38,759 nucleotides of DNA from Allobosea sp. (GCF_030695125.1 NZ_JAUYTP010000027.1:1-38759), one strand, 5' to 3'. Positions 19,186 through 28,217 are shown, counted from the first letter of the stretch. Made by a program: numbers and translations. Notes: a model not told the origin generated them from the letters alone.

Positions 19186-19449
19186 ATGGCCGAGCCGAAG
19201 GATATGATCGTTCCGATGCTGCTCGAATTGCGCGATGAGATGCGCCGATCGTTTGCCAATGCAGAGCAGCGATCGGAGCAGCGTTTCGCGGAGGTCGAAC
19301 GCCGTCTCGAGCGCATCGAGAAACGGCAGGACGCGCAGAAAGATGCTTTTGCTGGCGAGAGCGTCTTGGCCCGTTATGCAGCCAAAGGTGTCGATGAACG
19401 TCTCGACAGTCTCGAACGAGACGTCGCCGTACTGCGGGCCGAACGCTAG
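19186..19449 (+). CDS. small coiled-coil protein between pdhC and lpd
   Basis: An 87-residue, strongly charged protein (start DMIVPMLLELRDEMRRSF; heptad-like LERIEKRQDAQK and LDSLERDVAVLRAE). No signal peptide or catalytic motif. GGAG lies about 8 nt before the ATG. The gap to pdhC is 43 nt and to lpd 71 nt, so it is probably co-transcribed. Similar small proteins are found at this place in other rhizobia by my recollection; no function is known to me. It may be a structural or assembly factor for the complex, but that is inference from position only. Confidence 0.7.
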   Translation: MAEPKDMIVPMLLELRDEMRRSFANAEQRSEQRFAEVERRLERIEKRQDAQKDAFAGESVLARYAAKGVDERLDSLERDVAVLRAER

Positions 19450-19520
19450 CGACGTGCAAGTCCTGGATAGATTCATGATTGCTGACGCTCCTTCGCGGGA
19501 GCCGAGCCGAGGCGCTTTCA

Positions 19521-20960
19521 ATGGCTGACTACGACATCATCATCATCGGCTCCGGCCCCGGCGGCTATGTCGCGGCGATCCGGGCAGCGCAGCTCGGCTA
19601 TAAGACGGCGATCGTCGAGCGCGAGCATCTCGCCGGCATCTGCTCGAACTGGGGCTGCATCCCGACCAAGGCGCTGCTGCGATCGGCCGAGATCCTGCAC
19701 TACGGCCAGCACGCCAAGGATTACGGCCTCGTGCTCGAAGGCACGTTCAAGGCCGATCTGGACGCCATCGTGAAGCGCTCGCGCGGCATCGCCGCGCGGA
19801 TGAACAACGGCGTCCAGTTCCTGATGAAGAAGAACAAGGTCGACGTGATCTGGGGCGAGGCGACGCTCACCAAGCCGGGCACGATTGCGGTCGTGCCGAC
19901 GAAGAAGCCGCCGGTGCAGCCGCAGGTGCCGCCGCCGAAGAACACCAAGGGCGAGGGCACCTACACCGCCGACCACATCATCGTCGCGACCGGCGCCCGC
20001 CCGCGCGCGCTGCCGGGGCTGGAGCCCGACGGCAAGCTGATCTGGACCTATTTCGAGGCGATGATCCCGGCCAAGATGCCGAAATCCCTGCTCGTCATGG
20101 GCTCGGGCGCCATCGGCATCGAGTTCGCCTCCTTCTACCGCACGATGGGCGTCGAGGTGACGGTCGTCGAGGTGATGCCGCAGGTCGTGCCCGTCGAGGA
20201 TGCCGAGATCGGAGCCTTCGCGCGAAAAGCCTTCGAGAAGCAGGGCATCAAGATCCTCACCTCGGCCAAGGTGACGAAGGTCGAGAAGGGGGCGGATTCG
20301 ATCACCGCCCATATCGAGGACGAGAAGGGCGGCAAGCAGACGATCACCGCCGACCGCATGATCTCGGCAGTCGGCGTCGTCGCCAATATCGAGAATATCG
20401 GGCTGGAGGCGCTCGGCGTGAAGACCGATCGCGGCTTCATCGCCATCGACGGGCTCTGCCGCACCAATGTGAAGGGTATCTATGCCATCGGCGACGTCGC
20501 CGGCGCGCCCTTGCTCGCCCACAAGGCCGAGCATGAGGCGGTGATCTGCGTCGAGGCGATCAAGGGCCTGCATCCGCACCCGATGGACAAGTTGATGATC
20601 CCGGGCTGCACCTATTGCCACCCGCAGATCGCCAGCGTCGGCCTGACCGAGGCCAAGGCGAAGGCTGCCGGCTACGAGCTCAAGGTCGGCCGCTTCCCCT
20701 TTGTCGCCAATGGCAAGGCGGTGGCGCTCGGCGAGGATTCCGGCCTCGCCAAGACGATCTTCGACGCCAAGACCGGCAAGTTGCTCGGCGCCCATCTCGT
20801 CGGGCCGGAGGTCACCGAGCTGATCCAGGGCTTCGTCGTGGCGATGAACCTCGAGACCACCGAGGAAGAGCTGATGCACACTGTCTTCCCGCATCCGACG
20901 CTCTCGGAGGTGATGAAGGAGAGCGTGCTCGACGCCTATGGCAAGGTGCTGAACGCGTAG
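19521..20960 (+). CDS. lpd: dihydrolipoyl dehydrogenase (E3)
   Basis: FAD flavoprotein that reoxidises the dihydrolipoyl arm and passes electrons to NAD. 479 residues. The ATG at 19521 (MADYDIIIIGSGPGGYVAA, the FAD-binding GxGxxG) is chosen over 19479. Redox Cys41 and Cys46 are in GICSNWGCIPTK, the NAD-binding motif is VMGSGAIGIEFASFY, the second FAD contact is IYAIGDVAGAPLLAHKAEHE, and the catalytic pair is His458 and Glu463 in HPTLSE. Between the first FAD strands and TADHIIVATGA there is a Pro-rich insert (KKPPVQPQVPPPK) seen in the PDH-linked type. Last of the PDH genes, followed by a long palindromic element. Confidence 0.96.
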   Translation: MADYDIIIIGSGPGGYVAAIRAAQLGYKTAIVEREHLAGICSNWGCIPTKALLRSAEILHYGQHAKDYGLVLEGTFKADLDAIVKRSRGIAARMNNGVQFLMKKNKVDVIWGEATLTKPGTIAVVPTKKPPVQPQVPPPKNTKGEGTYTADHIIVATGARPRALPGLEPDGKLIWTYFEAMIPAKMPKSLLVMGSGAIGIEFASFYRTMGVEVTVVEVMPQVVPVEDAEIGAFARKAFEKQGIKILTSAKVTKVEKGADSITAHIEDEKGGKQTITADRMISAVGVVANIENIGLEALGVKTDRGFIAIDGLCRTNVKGIYAIGDVAGAPLLAHKAEHEAVICVEAIKGLHPHPMDKLMIPGCTYCHPQIASVGLTEAKAKAAGYELKVGRFPFVANGKAVALGEDSGLAKTIFDAKTGKLLGAHLVGPEVTELIQGFVVAMNLETTEEELMHTVFPHPTLSEVMKESVLDAYGKVLNA

Positions 20961-20984
20961 AGCAGCGCTCGCGTCCGAGACGGA

Positions 20985-21090
20985 GGCGTCATCCCGGACA
21001 AGCGGCGCAGCCGCGCCGATCCGGGATCCATGCCTGACGCGTTCCGGAATGGATCCCGGATCCCCGCTTCGCTGCGTCCGGGATGACGCC
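20985..21090. repeat. nested palindromic repeat element (REP/MITE-like)
   Basis: 106-bp element with perfect 14-bp terminal inverted repeats (20985-20998 and 21077-21090, GGCGTCATCCCGGA with its complement) and a second perfect 14-bp inverted repeat inside (21018-21031 and 21049-21062, GATCCGGGATCCAT with its complement). Similar GTCATCCCGGA/TCCGGGATGAC palindromes are commonly dispersed in rhizobial genomes, by recollection. Placed 24 nt after the lpd stop, it could also fold into a strong terminator-like hairpin. Confidence 0.75.
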
Positions 21091-21216
21091 GCGGTTCCGG
21101 AATAAAACCGCTGGCGGTCCCCCTCGACTTCGCCGCCCCGCACCCGCAAACCCAAAGACCCCGACCGCATCGTCCCCGACGAAAAGGTCGAGGTCCTGCC
21201 GCCCGGCCGTGGCCTC

Positions 21217-21468
21217 GTGCTGGACTGGCGCGTGATCGCGCCCACCGTCGCGCTCGGCACGGTAACGGGCTTCGCGGCGAGCCTCGTCGTCGGCGGGGGC
21301 GGGCTCCTGCGCCATGCGGTCGTCGGGCTGCTCGGCATGCTGGTCGGGCAGGGGCTGGTGCGCCTGACCGGCTGGCGCGTCCGGACCGGCTATGCCCGCC
21401 TCGACGACATGGCGATGGCCGTGATCGGCGCGATCCTCGTGGTTCTGCTGGCCCGCTTCATCGCCTGA
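21217..21468 (+). CDS. small hydrophobic membrane protein (possibly 5'-truncated)
   Basis: An 83-residue protein with two or three hydrophobic segments (VALGTVTGFAASLVVGGGGL, HAVVGLLGMLVGQGLV and MAMAVIGAILVVLLARFIA), Gly-rich in the manner of small two- to three-TM membrane proteins. The GTG at 21217 is the first start codon in frame, but the frame is open with coding-like composition back to 21106 (a charged stretch DPDRIVPDEKVEVLPPG), which has no ATG, GTG or TTG. So the true N-terminus may have been lost next to the palindromic element ending at 21090. No ribosome-binding site is visible before the GTG. Family not recognised. Confidence 0.5.
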   Translation: MLDWRVIAPTVALGTVTGFAASLVVGGGGLLRHAVVGLLGMLVGQGLVRLTGWRVRTGYARLDDMAMAVIGAILVVLLARFIA

Positions 21469-21482
21469 GGCGGCAACGGGCT

Positions 21483-22145
21483 TCAATTGAGGTCGATCCG
21501 CAGCCCGGCTCCGATGAAGTTGGAGCCTGATTTCTGGGGGGCGATCAAGCCGAAGATGCCCGAGCGATGATGCAGGCGCGCAACGAGGGACACTCCCGGC
21601 ACGGAGGCATGCGCGAACTCGGCCTCGAAGGCGAGGTAGTTCAGGAAGCGCGTCGGGCGCACATCGACGGCGCCTTCGAAACGCGGGCGCTCGGATGCGT
21701 AGGACAGCCCCTCGCCAACCGCAAAATTGACGCTCAGTCCACCGACCAGGGGAATCTGGCCGGTCCGAAACATCAAGGCCAGCGTCGTCTCCCAATGCTG
21801 CTGGCCGCCGAAATGCCGCAGCAACTGGCCCTCGACCTCGATGCGGTTGGCATGAAAGGCGATATCGGTGAAGGGCAGCGGGACGGTGAAGGACGGTAGG
21901 ATCACGCGCGACAGGCCGCCCCCGACGAAGTTGGTGTCGGAGAAGCGCAGATTGCCGGTGGCGGCCCGCTCGGGCACCTCCAGCAGATCGGTGTTGACCC
22001 AGCGGCTGACATAGCCCGTGGCATGCCAGCGGCGCTCGTTCGCCTGGGCGAAGACCGGTTCGCCCATCATCGCCGCAGCCACGACCAGGGGACGCCATGG
22101 CGAGCGCGGTGGCCGGCCCTGGCAACGGCGACGGGCCTTTCTCAT
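21483..22145 (-). CDS. outer-membrane beta-barrel protein, PagL-like (weak)
   Basis: An exported protein of about 220 residues. The ATG at 22145 is chosen for its basic n-region and hydrophobic LVVAAAMM, with cleavage near VFAQA; the frame goes up to 22232. The rest alternates in the manner of a barrel and ends in a short strand, SNFIGAGLRIDLN. RLHHRSGIFGLI near the C-terminus recalls the His-Ser pair of PagL-type lipid A 3-O-deacylases and acyloxyacyl-hydrolase-like relatives, so lipid A remodelling is possible, but this is weak motif evidence. Convergent with the small membrane gene at 21217. Confidence 0.62.
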   Translation of the reverse strand: MRKARRRCQGRPPRSPWRPLVVAAAMMGEPVFAQANERRWHATGYVSRWVNTDLLEVPERAATGNLRFSDTNFVGGGLSRVILPSFTVPLPFTDIAFHANRIEVEGQLLRHFGGQQHWETTLALMFRTGQIPLVGGLSVNFAVGEGLSYASERPRFEGAVDVRPTRFLNYLAFEAEFAHASVPGVSLVARLHHRSGIFGLIAPQKSGSNFIGAGLRIDLN

Positions 22146-22284
22146 GACGAAGCGACGTGGGGGCGCGAGCATGGGCGGGACGTCCCTGTTTCGGCTGACG
22201 CTCAAGAAAACGCCGGCGGAGGCCGCCGTCAATCATCCGCCGGCGAGGGGGCCTTTTCTGGGCTGACGGGATGACGGGCGGCGT

Positions 22285-22309
22285 GGAACCGCGCATGACT
22301 CCGCTCGTT
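22285..22309 (+). promoter_or_regulatory. EcfG-type (general stress) promoter
   Basis: GGAAC (22285-22289), 16-nt spacer, CGTT (22306-22309): exact match to the sigma-EcfG consensus, about 58 nt before the ATG of the GlsB-like gene at 22367. Confidence 0.7.
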
Positions 22310-22366
22310 GAGGGGAGGGCGCGGGATGGAACACGTCCAGGCCCGCGGACTGGGGAACAGACGACA

Positions 22367-22645
22367 ATGGAAAACTTCGCCGCCACCATGGCGCAGCCGG
22401 GCTATGGCTTCTTCGCCACGATCTTCATCGGTATGCTCGCCGGCTGGATTGCCGAAAAGATCACCTCCTCGGACCATGGCCTCTTCACCAACATGCTCGT
22501 CGGCGTCGCCGGCTCCTTCCTCGGCAGCCGCCTGGCGGAGCTGCTCGACATCGCGATCTTCGGCTTCTGGCGCACGCTGGCGGCCGCGATCGCGGGCGCG
22601 GTCGTCGTCATCGTGATCTGGAACGCGGCGCGCGGGCGCCGCTGA
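22367..22645 (+). CDS. GlsB/YeaQ/YmgE-family (transglycosylase-associated) membrane protein
   Basis: A 92-residue inner-membrane protein. Three hydrophobic helices with the family's small-residue pattern are visible: FFATIFIGMLAGWIAEKI, MLVGVAGSFLGSRLAELL and TLAAAIAGAVVVIVIWNA. The ATG at 22367 is preferred (GGGGAAC 13 nt upstream) over the longer frame from 22271. The family is known to be stress-induced, and the exact EcfG promoter pattern at 22285-22309 agrees. Its molecular function is unknown. Divergent from the barrel gene. Confidence 0.85.
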   Translation: MENFAATMAQPGYGFFATIFIGMLAGWIAEKITSSDHGLFTNMLVGVAGSFLGSRLAELLDIAIFGFWRTLAAAIAGAVVVIVIWNAARGRR

Positions 22646-22751
22646 CCGGCAGGGTTAGCGCGCCTGCGACAGGGCGGCCGGCGTGCCAAAGGTTGCCCTG
22701 CGCGGCCGGGACGATTAGCTAGGGGACAGGCGGCGGCCAGGGGCCGCCGCG

Positions 22752-23771
22752 ATGGATCCTGTCCCGATGGCCCTCGTCCTCGACCTGCTCAACCGCGATC
22801 CTCGGCCCAATGCCGGCAATCCGAAGTCCGAGGCCGCTCAGGCCCCGGCGGAACTGCGTCATCCGGAGAAGCAGAAGCGGCCCGAGAACCCGATCCTGCG
22901 CAAGCCGGACTGGATCCGCGTCAAGGCGCCGGGCTCGCCGAAATGGGCCGAGACCCAGAAGATCGTGAAAGCCGAGAAGCTGGTCACGGTCTGCGAGGAG
23001 GCCGGCTGCCCCAATATCGGCGAGTGCTGGGAAAAGAAGCACGCCACCTTCATGATCATGGGCGACACCTGCACGCGGGCCTGCGCCTTCTGCAACGTCA
23101 AGACCGGCGTGCCCCAGGCGCTCGACCCGCTCGAGCCGGCAAAGGTCGCCCAGGCCGTCGCCAAGCTCGGGCTCGAGCATGTCGTGATCACCTCGGTCGA
23201 TCGCGACGATCTCAAGGATGGCGGCGCCGAGCATTTCGCCCAGGTCATTCGCGCCATCCGCAAGGCTTCGCCCGGCACCACCATCGAGATCCTGACGCCC
23301 GACTTCCTGCGCAAGCCCGGCGCGCTCGAGGTCGTCGTCGCGGCCAAGCCCGACGTCTTCAACCACAATCTCGAGACCGTGCCGGGCAAGTATCTGACGG
23401 TGCGCCCCGGGGCGCGCTATTTCCACTCGCTGCGGCTGCTGCAGCGGGTCAAGGAGCTCGACCCGACGATCTTCACCAAGTCCGGCATCATGGTCGGCCT
23501 CGGCGAGGAGCGGAACGAGATCCTGCAGCTGATGGACGATCTGCGCTCGGCCGATGTCGATTTCATCACCATCGGCCAGTATCTCGCGCCCTCGCGCAAG
23601 CACCATGCGGTGATCCGCTTCGTCACGCCCGAGGAGTTCAAGGGCTTCGAGGCGATCGCCTATGTGAAGGGCTTCCTGATGGTGTCCTCGACGCCGCTGA
23701 CGCGCTCTTCGCACCACGCCGGCGAGGATTTCGCCCGGCTGCGCGCGGCCCGCGCCGCCAAGAACGGCTGA
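22752..23771 (+). CDS. lipA: lipoyl synthase
   Basis: Radical SAM enzyme that inserts two sulfurs into the octanoyl chain on the lipoyl domains of PdhB, PdhC and other E2 proteins. In 339 residues the auxiliary cluster Cys are C81, C86 and C92 ([13 protein letters not shown]) and the radical SAM cluster is C107, C111 and C114 (CTRACAFC). The C-terminal [16 protein letters not shown] carries the conserved Ser that binds the auxiliary cluster. The start could be Met1 (22752) or Met6 (22767). Position 1.8 kb past the PDH genes fits its substrate. It is followed by the COQ10-like gene after 16 nt and probably shares its transcript. Confidence 0.97.
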   Translation: MDPVPMALVLDLLNRDPRPNAGNPKSEAAQAPAELRHPEKQKRPENPILRKPDWIRVKAPGSPKWAETQKIVKAEKLVTVCEEAGCPNIGECWEKKHATFMIMGDTCTRACAFCNVKTGVPQALDPLEPAKVAQAVAKLGLEHVVITSVDRDDLKDGGAEHFAQVIRAIRKASPGTTIEILTPDFLRKPGALEVVVAAKPDVFNHNLETVPGKYLTVRPGARYFHSLRLLQRVKELDPTIFTKSGIMVGLGEERNEILQLMDDLRSADVDFITIGQYLAPSRKHHAVIRFVTPEEFKGFEAIAYVKGFLMVSSTPLTRSSHHAGEDFARLRAARAAKNG

Positions 23772-23787
23772 GGCGAAAGCGCTGGCC

Positions 23788-24267
23788 ATGCCGATGTTCA
23801 ACAACGCCCGCCGGGTGAAGCACAGCCCGGAGCAGATGTTCGCGCTGGTCGCCGATGTCGAGAAGTACCCGCTGTTCCTGCCGCTCTGCGAGGGGCTGAC
23901 GGTGCGCCGGCGCACGCCGCAGGAGGGCGGCGGCGAGGTGCTGCTGGCCGATATGAGCGTCGGCTACAAGGCGATCCGCGAGACCTTCAGCAGCCGCGTC
24001 ACGCTCGACCCCGACAATCTCAAGATCCTGGTCGAGTATGTCGACGGCCCGTTCCGCTATCTCGAGAACCGCTGGACCTTCAAACCGCACGCGACCGGCT
24101 GCGAGATCGGCTTCTTCATCTCCTACGAGTTCGCCAGCCGCATGCTCGGCTTGCTGATGGGCGCGATGTTCGACAAGGCTTTCCGCAAATTCGCGGAAGC
24201 CTTCGAGCGGCGGGCGGATCTCGTCTATGGCAGTGACGCTACGCGAGCCGCGGTCACCACGCTTTAA
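23788..24267 (+). CDS. COQ10/RatA-like START-domain protein
   Basis: A 159-residue single-domain START-like protein (Polyketide_cyc/COQ10 family). The start HSPEQMFALVADVEKYPLFL, followed by PLCEGLTV, and the later NRWTFKPHATGCEIGFFISYEF match this family, which in alphaproteobacteria is placed next to lipA. Yeast COQ10 binds ubiquinone and supports respiration; E. coli RatA inhibits 70S assembly. The neighbourhood of lipA and the PDH genes favours the respiration-related reading, as in the conserved lipA-COQ10 pairing. There is no signal peptide. The gap from lipA is 16 nt. Confidence 0.85.
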   Translation: MPMFNNARRVKHSPEQMFALVADVEKYPLFLPLCEGLTVRRRTPQEGGGEVLLADMSVGYKAIRETFSSRVTLDPDNLKILVEYVDGPFRYLENRWTFKPHATGCEIGFFISYEFASRMLGLLMGAMFDKAFRKFAEAFERRADLVYGSDATRAAVTTL

Positions 24268-24310
24268 GCTGTTGCTGCGATAGTCCCGGCGGTTCGCTGG
24301 GAGAAACCGC

Positions 24311-26431
24311 ATGGACGTGCCGACGATGCAGGCCGATGGCCGCCTGGAAACCCGCCGTCTGGCGACGACGCTGCCGCTGTACACCGCGACGATTTTTCTG
24401 TCCGCCTTCCTGCTCTTCGGCATCCAGCCGATGTTTGCCAAGATGGTGCTGCCACGGCTGGGCGGTTCGCCCGGCGTCTGGTCGGTGGCGATGGTCTTCT
24501 TCCAGACCGTGTTGCTCGCCGGCTATGGCTACGCCCATCTGCTCGTCAGCCGCTTCACGGTGCGCCGTGCCGCGCTGATCCATATTTCGCTGATGGTGCT
24601 GGTGCTGCTGGTGGGCCTGCCGATCGGCATCGCGGCGGGGTTCGAGCGGCCGCCGCAGGACGGCGAGACGCTGTGGCTGATCGCGCTGTTCACGGCGTCC
24701 GTCGGTCTGCCCTTCTTCGCGGTCGCCGCGAACGGGCCGCTCCTCCAGGCCTGGTTTGCCCGCACCGGCCATGCCCAGGCCAGCGACCCCTATTTCCTCT
24801 ACGCCGCCTCCAACATCGGCAGCTTCCTGGCGCTGATCGCCTACCCCTTCCTGGTCGAGCCGGTCCTGACGCTGTCGGCCCAGTCGATGGCCTGGAGCTG
24901 GGGCTTCGGCCTGCTGCTCGCCGCGATCGCGGCCTGCGCGGGGCTCGGGCTCGGCCGCGGGCGCGATGGCCTGGCGGCCCCCGAGACGGTGCTGGCGCCA
25001 GCCGCCATTTCGGCTCGCCAGAAGCTCGGCTGGGTGGCGCTGGCCTTCGTTCCGTCGGGGCTGCTGGTCGCGGTGACCGCCCATATCTCCACCGACGTCG
25101 CCTCCGTGCCGCTGCTCTGGGTGGTTCCGCTCGCGCTGTTCCTGCTCACCTTCGTCATCGTCTTCCAGCGCAAGCCGATGCTGCGCCACAGCTGGATGCT
25201 GACGGCCCAGCTCGTCTTCGTCGCCGGCCTGACGCTCAAGATGGCGTTTCAGGTGCCGATCGGCTGGGGCGGCGAACTCGCCTTGCATCTCGGCCTGTTC
25301 TTCACGACCGCCATGGTCGCGCATGGCGAGCTGGCCCGCCGGCGGCCCGATGCCGCCAACCTGACCCAGTTTTACCTCTGGATGTCGCTGGGTGGCGTTC
25401 TGGGCGGCCTGTTCTGCGGTCTGGCCGCGCCCGTCCTGTTCAATTCGGTGGCCGAATATCCGATCCTGATCATCGCCGGCCTGCTCTGCCGCCCCGGTTT
25501 CACGGCCATGCGGATCCCCCCGCGGGTTCAGGCCGGTCTTGCCGGGGGCGTCTTCGCCTGCCTGCTGGTCCTCGTGGTCAGCGAGCAGCAACGGACCGAT
25601 TCGGTGCGCTCCTTCTTCGGTGTGAACAAGATCACGGACAGCCCGGACGGGCAGATCCGCACCCTCGTTCATGGCAGCACCGTCCATGGCGCGCAGCGTC
25701 TGCGGCATGAGGACGGCTCCCTCGTCACCGGCCGGCCCGAGCCGCTGAGCTACTACTACACAGGCGGCGGCATCGCCGACGGCATCGACGCGGTGCGCCA
25801 AGTGCGCGGCGGCAGGCTGGGTGCGGTTGCGGCGATCGGCCTGGGCACGGGCTCGCTCGCCTGCCAGATGCGGCCGGGCGAGGGCTGGACCTTCTACGAG
25901 ATCGACCCCCAGGTCGTGCGCATGGCGACCGATCCGACCCGCTTCACCTTCATGAGCAGCTGCGCGCCCGATGCCCGCTTCGTCCTCGGCGATGCGCGCC
26001 TGACCCTGACCGACGCCGCGGCGGGCTCGCTGGACCTGATCGTGGTCGACGCGTTCTCGTCCGATGCGATCCCGATCCATCTGATGACGACCGAGGCGAT
26101 CGGGCTTTATCTGAGCAAGCTGAAGCCGAACGGGGCGGTCCTGTTCCACATCTCCAACCGGAACATGGACCTGGGGCCCGTCGTCACCGCGACCGCCCAC
26201 ACGCAGGGACTGGCGACCTGGATCCGCGCCTCCAGGCAGACGCCGGATCTGATGCCGCAGCGCAAATACTCGCCCCATGTCGCAGTCGTTGCCCGCAAGG
26301 CCGAGGATGTCGGGCTCTCCGCCGCGCAGGGCTGGGTGCAACAGGAGGGGCCGGGGACGGCCCGCGCCTGGCGGGACGACTATGCCGACGTGATCGGCGC
26401 GATCTGGCGCAAGCTGGCGCCCCGATCATAA
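24311..26431 (+). CDS. membrane-fused spermidine-synthase-like protein
   Basis: A 706-residue protein that joins a multi-pass membrane half (about residues 18-430, roughly ten hydrophobic segments; FLLFGIQPMFAKMVLPRLGG near the start is characteristic) to a cytoplasmic class I methyltransferase-like half of the SpeE type (about 490-690: IGLGTGSLACQ, the acidic-loop EIDPQVVRMA, then DLIVVDAFSSDAIPIHL). The fusion is a recognised bacterial family, but its substrate is not known. Real spermidine synthases keep two Asp residues for the diamine; DAFSSD is similar, so an aminopropyl- or methyl-transfer is possible. Ends 3 nt before the convergent cinA stop. Transcribed rightward, separate from the COQ10-like gene by 43 nt. 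Confidence 0.82.
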   Translation: MDVPTMQADGRLETRRLATTLPLYTATIFLSAFLLFGIQPMFAKMVLPRLGGSPGVWSVAMVFFQTVLLAGYGYAHLLVSRFTVRRAALIHISLMVLVLLVGLPIGIAAGFERPPQDGETLWLIALFTASVGLPFFAVAANGPLLQAWFARTGHAQASDPYFLYAASNIGSFLALIAYPFLVEPVLTLSAQSMAWSWGFGLLLAAIAACAGLGLGRGRDGLAAPETVLAPAAISARQKLGWVALAFVPSGLLVAVTAHISTDVASVPLLWVVPLALFLLTFVIVFQRKPMLRHSWMLTAQLVFVAGLTLKMAFQVPIGWGGELALHLGLFFTTAMVAHGELARRRPDAANLTQFYLWMSLGGVLGGLFCGLAAPVLFNSVAEYPILIIAGLLCRPGFTAMRIPPRVQAGLAGGVFACLLVLVVSEQQRTDSVRSFFGVNKITDSPDGQIRTLVHGSTVHGAQRLRHEDGSLVTGRPEPLSYYYTGGGIADGIDAVRQVRGGRLGAVAAIGLGTGSLACQMRPGEGWTFYEIDPQVVRMATDPTRFTFMSSCAPDARFVLGDARLTLTDAAAGSLDLIVVDAFSSDAIPIHLMTTEAIGLYLSKLKPNGAVLFHISNRNMDLGPVVTATAHTQGLATWIRASRQTPDLMPQRKYSPHVAVVARKAEDVGLSAAQGWVQQEGPGTARAWRDDYADVIGAIWRKLAPRS

Positions 26432-26434
26432 GGC

Positions 26435-26929
26435 TCAGGCGCCCGACGCAGCCCGGCTGAGCATCTCGAGGGCGGTCAGCACCGACAGCCGCCGGATCTC
26501 GTCGCGCGACAGCGCGCCGAACCGCATCTCGCGATGCGCCGTCCCGCCCGGGCCGCAGCACGCGAAATGGACGAGGCCGACCGGCTTGGCCGCGCTGCCG
26601 CCGCCGGGACCCGCGACGCCGGTGATCGCGACCGCGATCGTCGCCGACAGGGCGGTTCGCCCGCCTTCCGCCATGGCGCGCGCCACGGGCTCGCTGACGG
26701 CGCCATGGGCGGCGAGCAGCCCGTCCGGCACGGCGGCCAGCGCCATCTTGGCCTCGTTGGAATAGGTGATCAGCCCACCCAGCACGACATCGGAGGAGCC
26801 GGCGATCGCGGTCAGCGCGCCGCCGACCAGCCCGCCTGTGCAGGATTCCACCGTCGCCACCGTGGCCCCCGTCGCGCGGCAGGCCTCCAGCACGGCAGTG
26901 GCGAGGTGTGTCGTCTGCGCGTCGAACAT
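26435..26929 (-). CDS. pncC: nicotinamide-nucleotide amidohydrolase, CinA C-terminal type
   Basis: Deamidates nicotinamide mononucleotide in the pyridine nucleotide cycle. 164 residues, single domain. The ATG at 26929 (MFDAQTTHLATAVLEACRAT) is chosen over 27055 because the upstream part is Arg-rich. Visible motifs: TVESCTGGLVGGALTA, LGGLITYSNEAKM, and AITGVAGPGGGSAAKPVGLV, all diagnostic. It lacks the N-terminal MoeA-like domain of full CinA. It follows ispDF by 4 nt and is probably in the same operon, as in rhizobia. Confidence 0.92.
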   Translation of the reverse strand: MFDAQTTHLATAVLEACRATGATVATVESCTGGLVGGALTAIAGSSDVVLGGLITYSNEAKMALAAVPDGLLAAHGAVSEPVARAMAEGGRTALSATIAVAITGVAGPGGGSAAKPVGLVHFACCGPGGTAHREMRFGALSRDEIRRLSVLTALEMLSRAASGA

Positions 26930-26933
26930 GGCC

Positions 26934-28217
26934 TCAGCCCTCCGTGTCGGGCAGGCGGATCGTCGCCGTGGCGAGCGCCGCCACCCCCTCCCTGCGCCCG
27001 GTGAAGCCCATGCGCTCCGAGGTCGTCGCCTTGATCGCGACCTTGTCGATCGCAATGCCGGCGGCCGCGGCGATGGCGTCCCGCATCGCCTCGCGATGCG
27101 GCCCGACCTTGGGCGCCTCGCAGACGATGGTCAGGTCGAGGAAGTCGATCCGCCCGCCGCGTTCGCGGACGCGCTGCGCGGCGAAGGCGAGGAACCGGTG
27201 CGAGGCCGCACCCTGCCATTGCGGGTCGCTCGGCGGGAAATGCGTCCCGATATCGCCCTCGGCCAGCGCCCCGAGCAGGGCGTCGGTGAGGGCGTGCAGG
27301 GCGACGTCGCCGTCTGAATGGGCGAGCACGCCGCGATCATGGGCGATCTTGACTCCGCCGAGCCAGAGATGGTCGCCGTCGCGGAAGGCGTGCACGTCGT
27401 AGCCGGTGCCGACGCGCGTCACCAGCGGCCGTGCCCCCGGCGCCCCGGCCCGGACGAAATCCTCGGGATGGGTGAGCTTCATATTGGCCGGCTCCCCCGG
27501 AAAGGTCGCGACCGGATGCCCGGCCCATTCCATCAGCGCCGCATCGTCGGTGAAGCCGTCGCGGCCGGCCGCCAGCGCGGCGCGATGGGCCGCCAGCAGC
27601 GCCGCGAAGCGGAAGGCTTGCGGCGTCTGCACGCTGACAAGCCGGTCGCGGGGTGGCGTTTCGGCGATGCGGCCCTCGGTGTCGATGCGCTTGATCGTAT
27701 CGGTGACGGGCAGGACGGGGATCGCGGCCACGGCGTCCTGGCCGACCGCCACGATGGCGGCGGCGATCAACTCACGCGACAGAAAGGGGCGGGCGGCGTC
27801 GTGGACCAGCACCGTGCCGCCGAAGCCGGCCTCCGCCAGCGCCTCCAGCCCGAGCCGGACCGAGTCCTGCCGCGTCGCTCCGCCGGGCGTCGGCGGGGCG
27901 AGGCGTGCATCGGTGATGGCGGCGACCGTGTCCGCATAGCGCGCCTCGTCCCCGGCGCCGATGACCACCGCGACATGCGTGATCGCCGGGTCGGCCAGGA
28001 ACGGCGCGAGTGCATGGGCGAGAACGGTCCTGTCGCCGAGCCGGCGATACTGCTTCGGCGAATCCGATCCGGCGCGCAGCCCGCGACCGGCCGCGACCAG
28101 GAGCGCGGCGACGGGGGCGGTGCTGTCATCTCGTGCGGCTGGCAAGGCGGGCGGTCCTGCGGTGGAGCGTGGTGCTCCCCGAGGTTCGGTGATAGTCGCA
28201 GCCGCCGGCCTCGCCAA
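26934..28217 (-). CDS. ispDF: bifunctional IspD/IspF (MEP-pathway cytidylyltransferase/cyclodiphosphate synthase)
   Basis: Two steps of isoprenoid synthesis in one protein: IspD makes CDP-methylerythritol and IspF forms the cyclic diphosphate. In up to 427 residues, the N-terminal half has [28 protein letters not shown] and [14 protein letters not shown]; the C-terminal half has [34 protein letters not shown] and [12 protein letters not shown], with zinc ligands in DVH and the His of AHSDGD. The start at 28217 is a TTG; a second TTG at 28145 has a better AGGA site 9 nt upstream and would drop 24 residues. Fusion of IspD and IspF is typical in alphaproteobacteria. Confidence 0.95.
   Translation of the reverse strand: MARPAAATITEPRGAPRSTAGPPALPAARDDSTAPVAALLVAAGRGLRAGSDSPKQYRRLGDRTVLAHALAPFLADPAITHVAVVIGAGDEARYADTVAAITDARLAPPTPGGATRQDSVRLGLEALAEAGFGGTVLVHDAARPFLSRELIAAAIVAVGQDAVAAIPVLPVTDTIKRIDTEGRIAETPPRDRLVSVQTPQAFRFAALLAAHRAALAAGRDGFTDDAALMEWAGHPVATFPGEPANMKLTHPEDFVRAGAPGARPLVTRVGTGYDVHAFRDGDHLWLGGVKIAHDRGVLAHSDGDVALHALTDALLGALAEGDIGTHFPPSDPQWQGAASHRFLAFAAQRVRERGGRIDFLDLTIVCEAPKVGPHREAMRDAIAAAAGIAIDKVAIKATTSERMGFTGRREGVAALATATIRLPDTEG

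Noticed and set aside
24254..26341. 695-codon minus-strand ORF
   Set aside because: Antisense to the SpeE-like fusion; hydrophilic Gln/His/Arg-rich product typical of antisense to membrane helices in GC-rich DNA.
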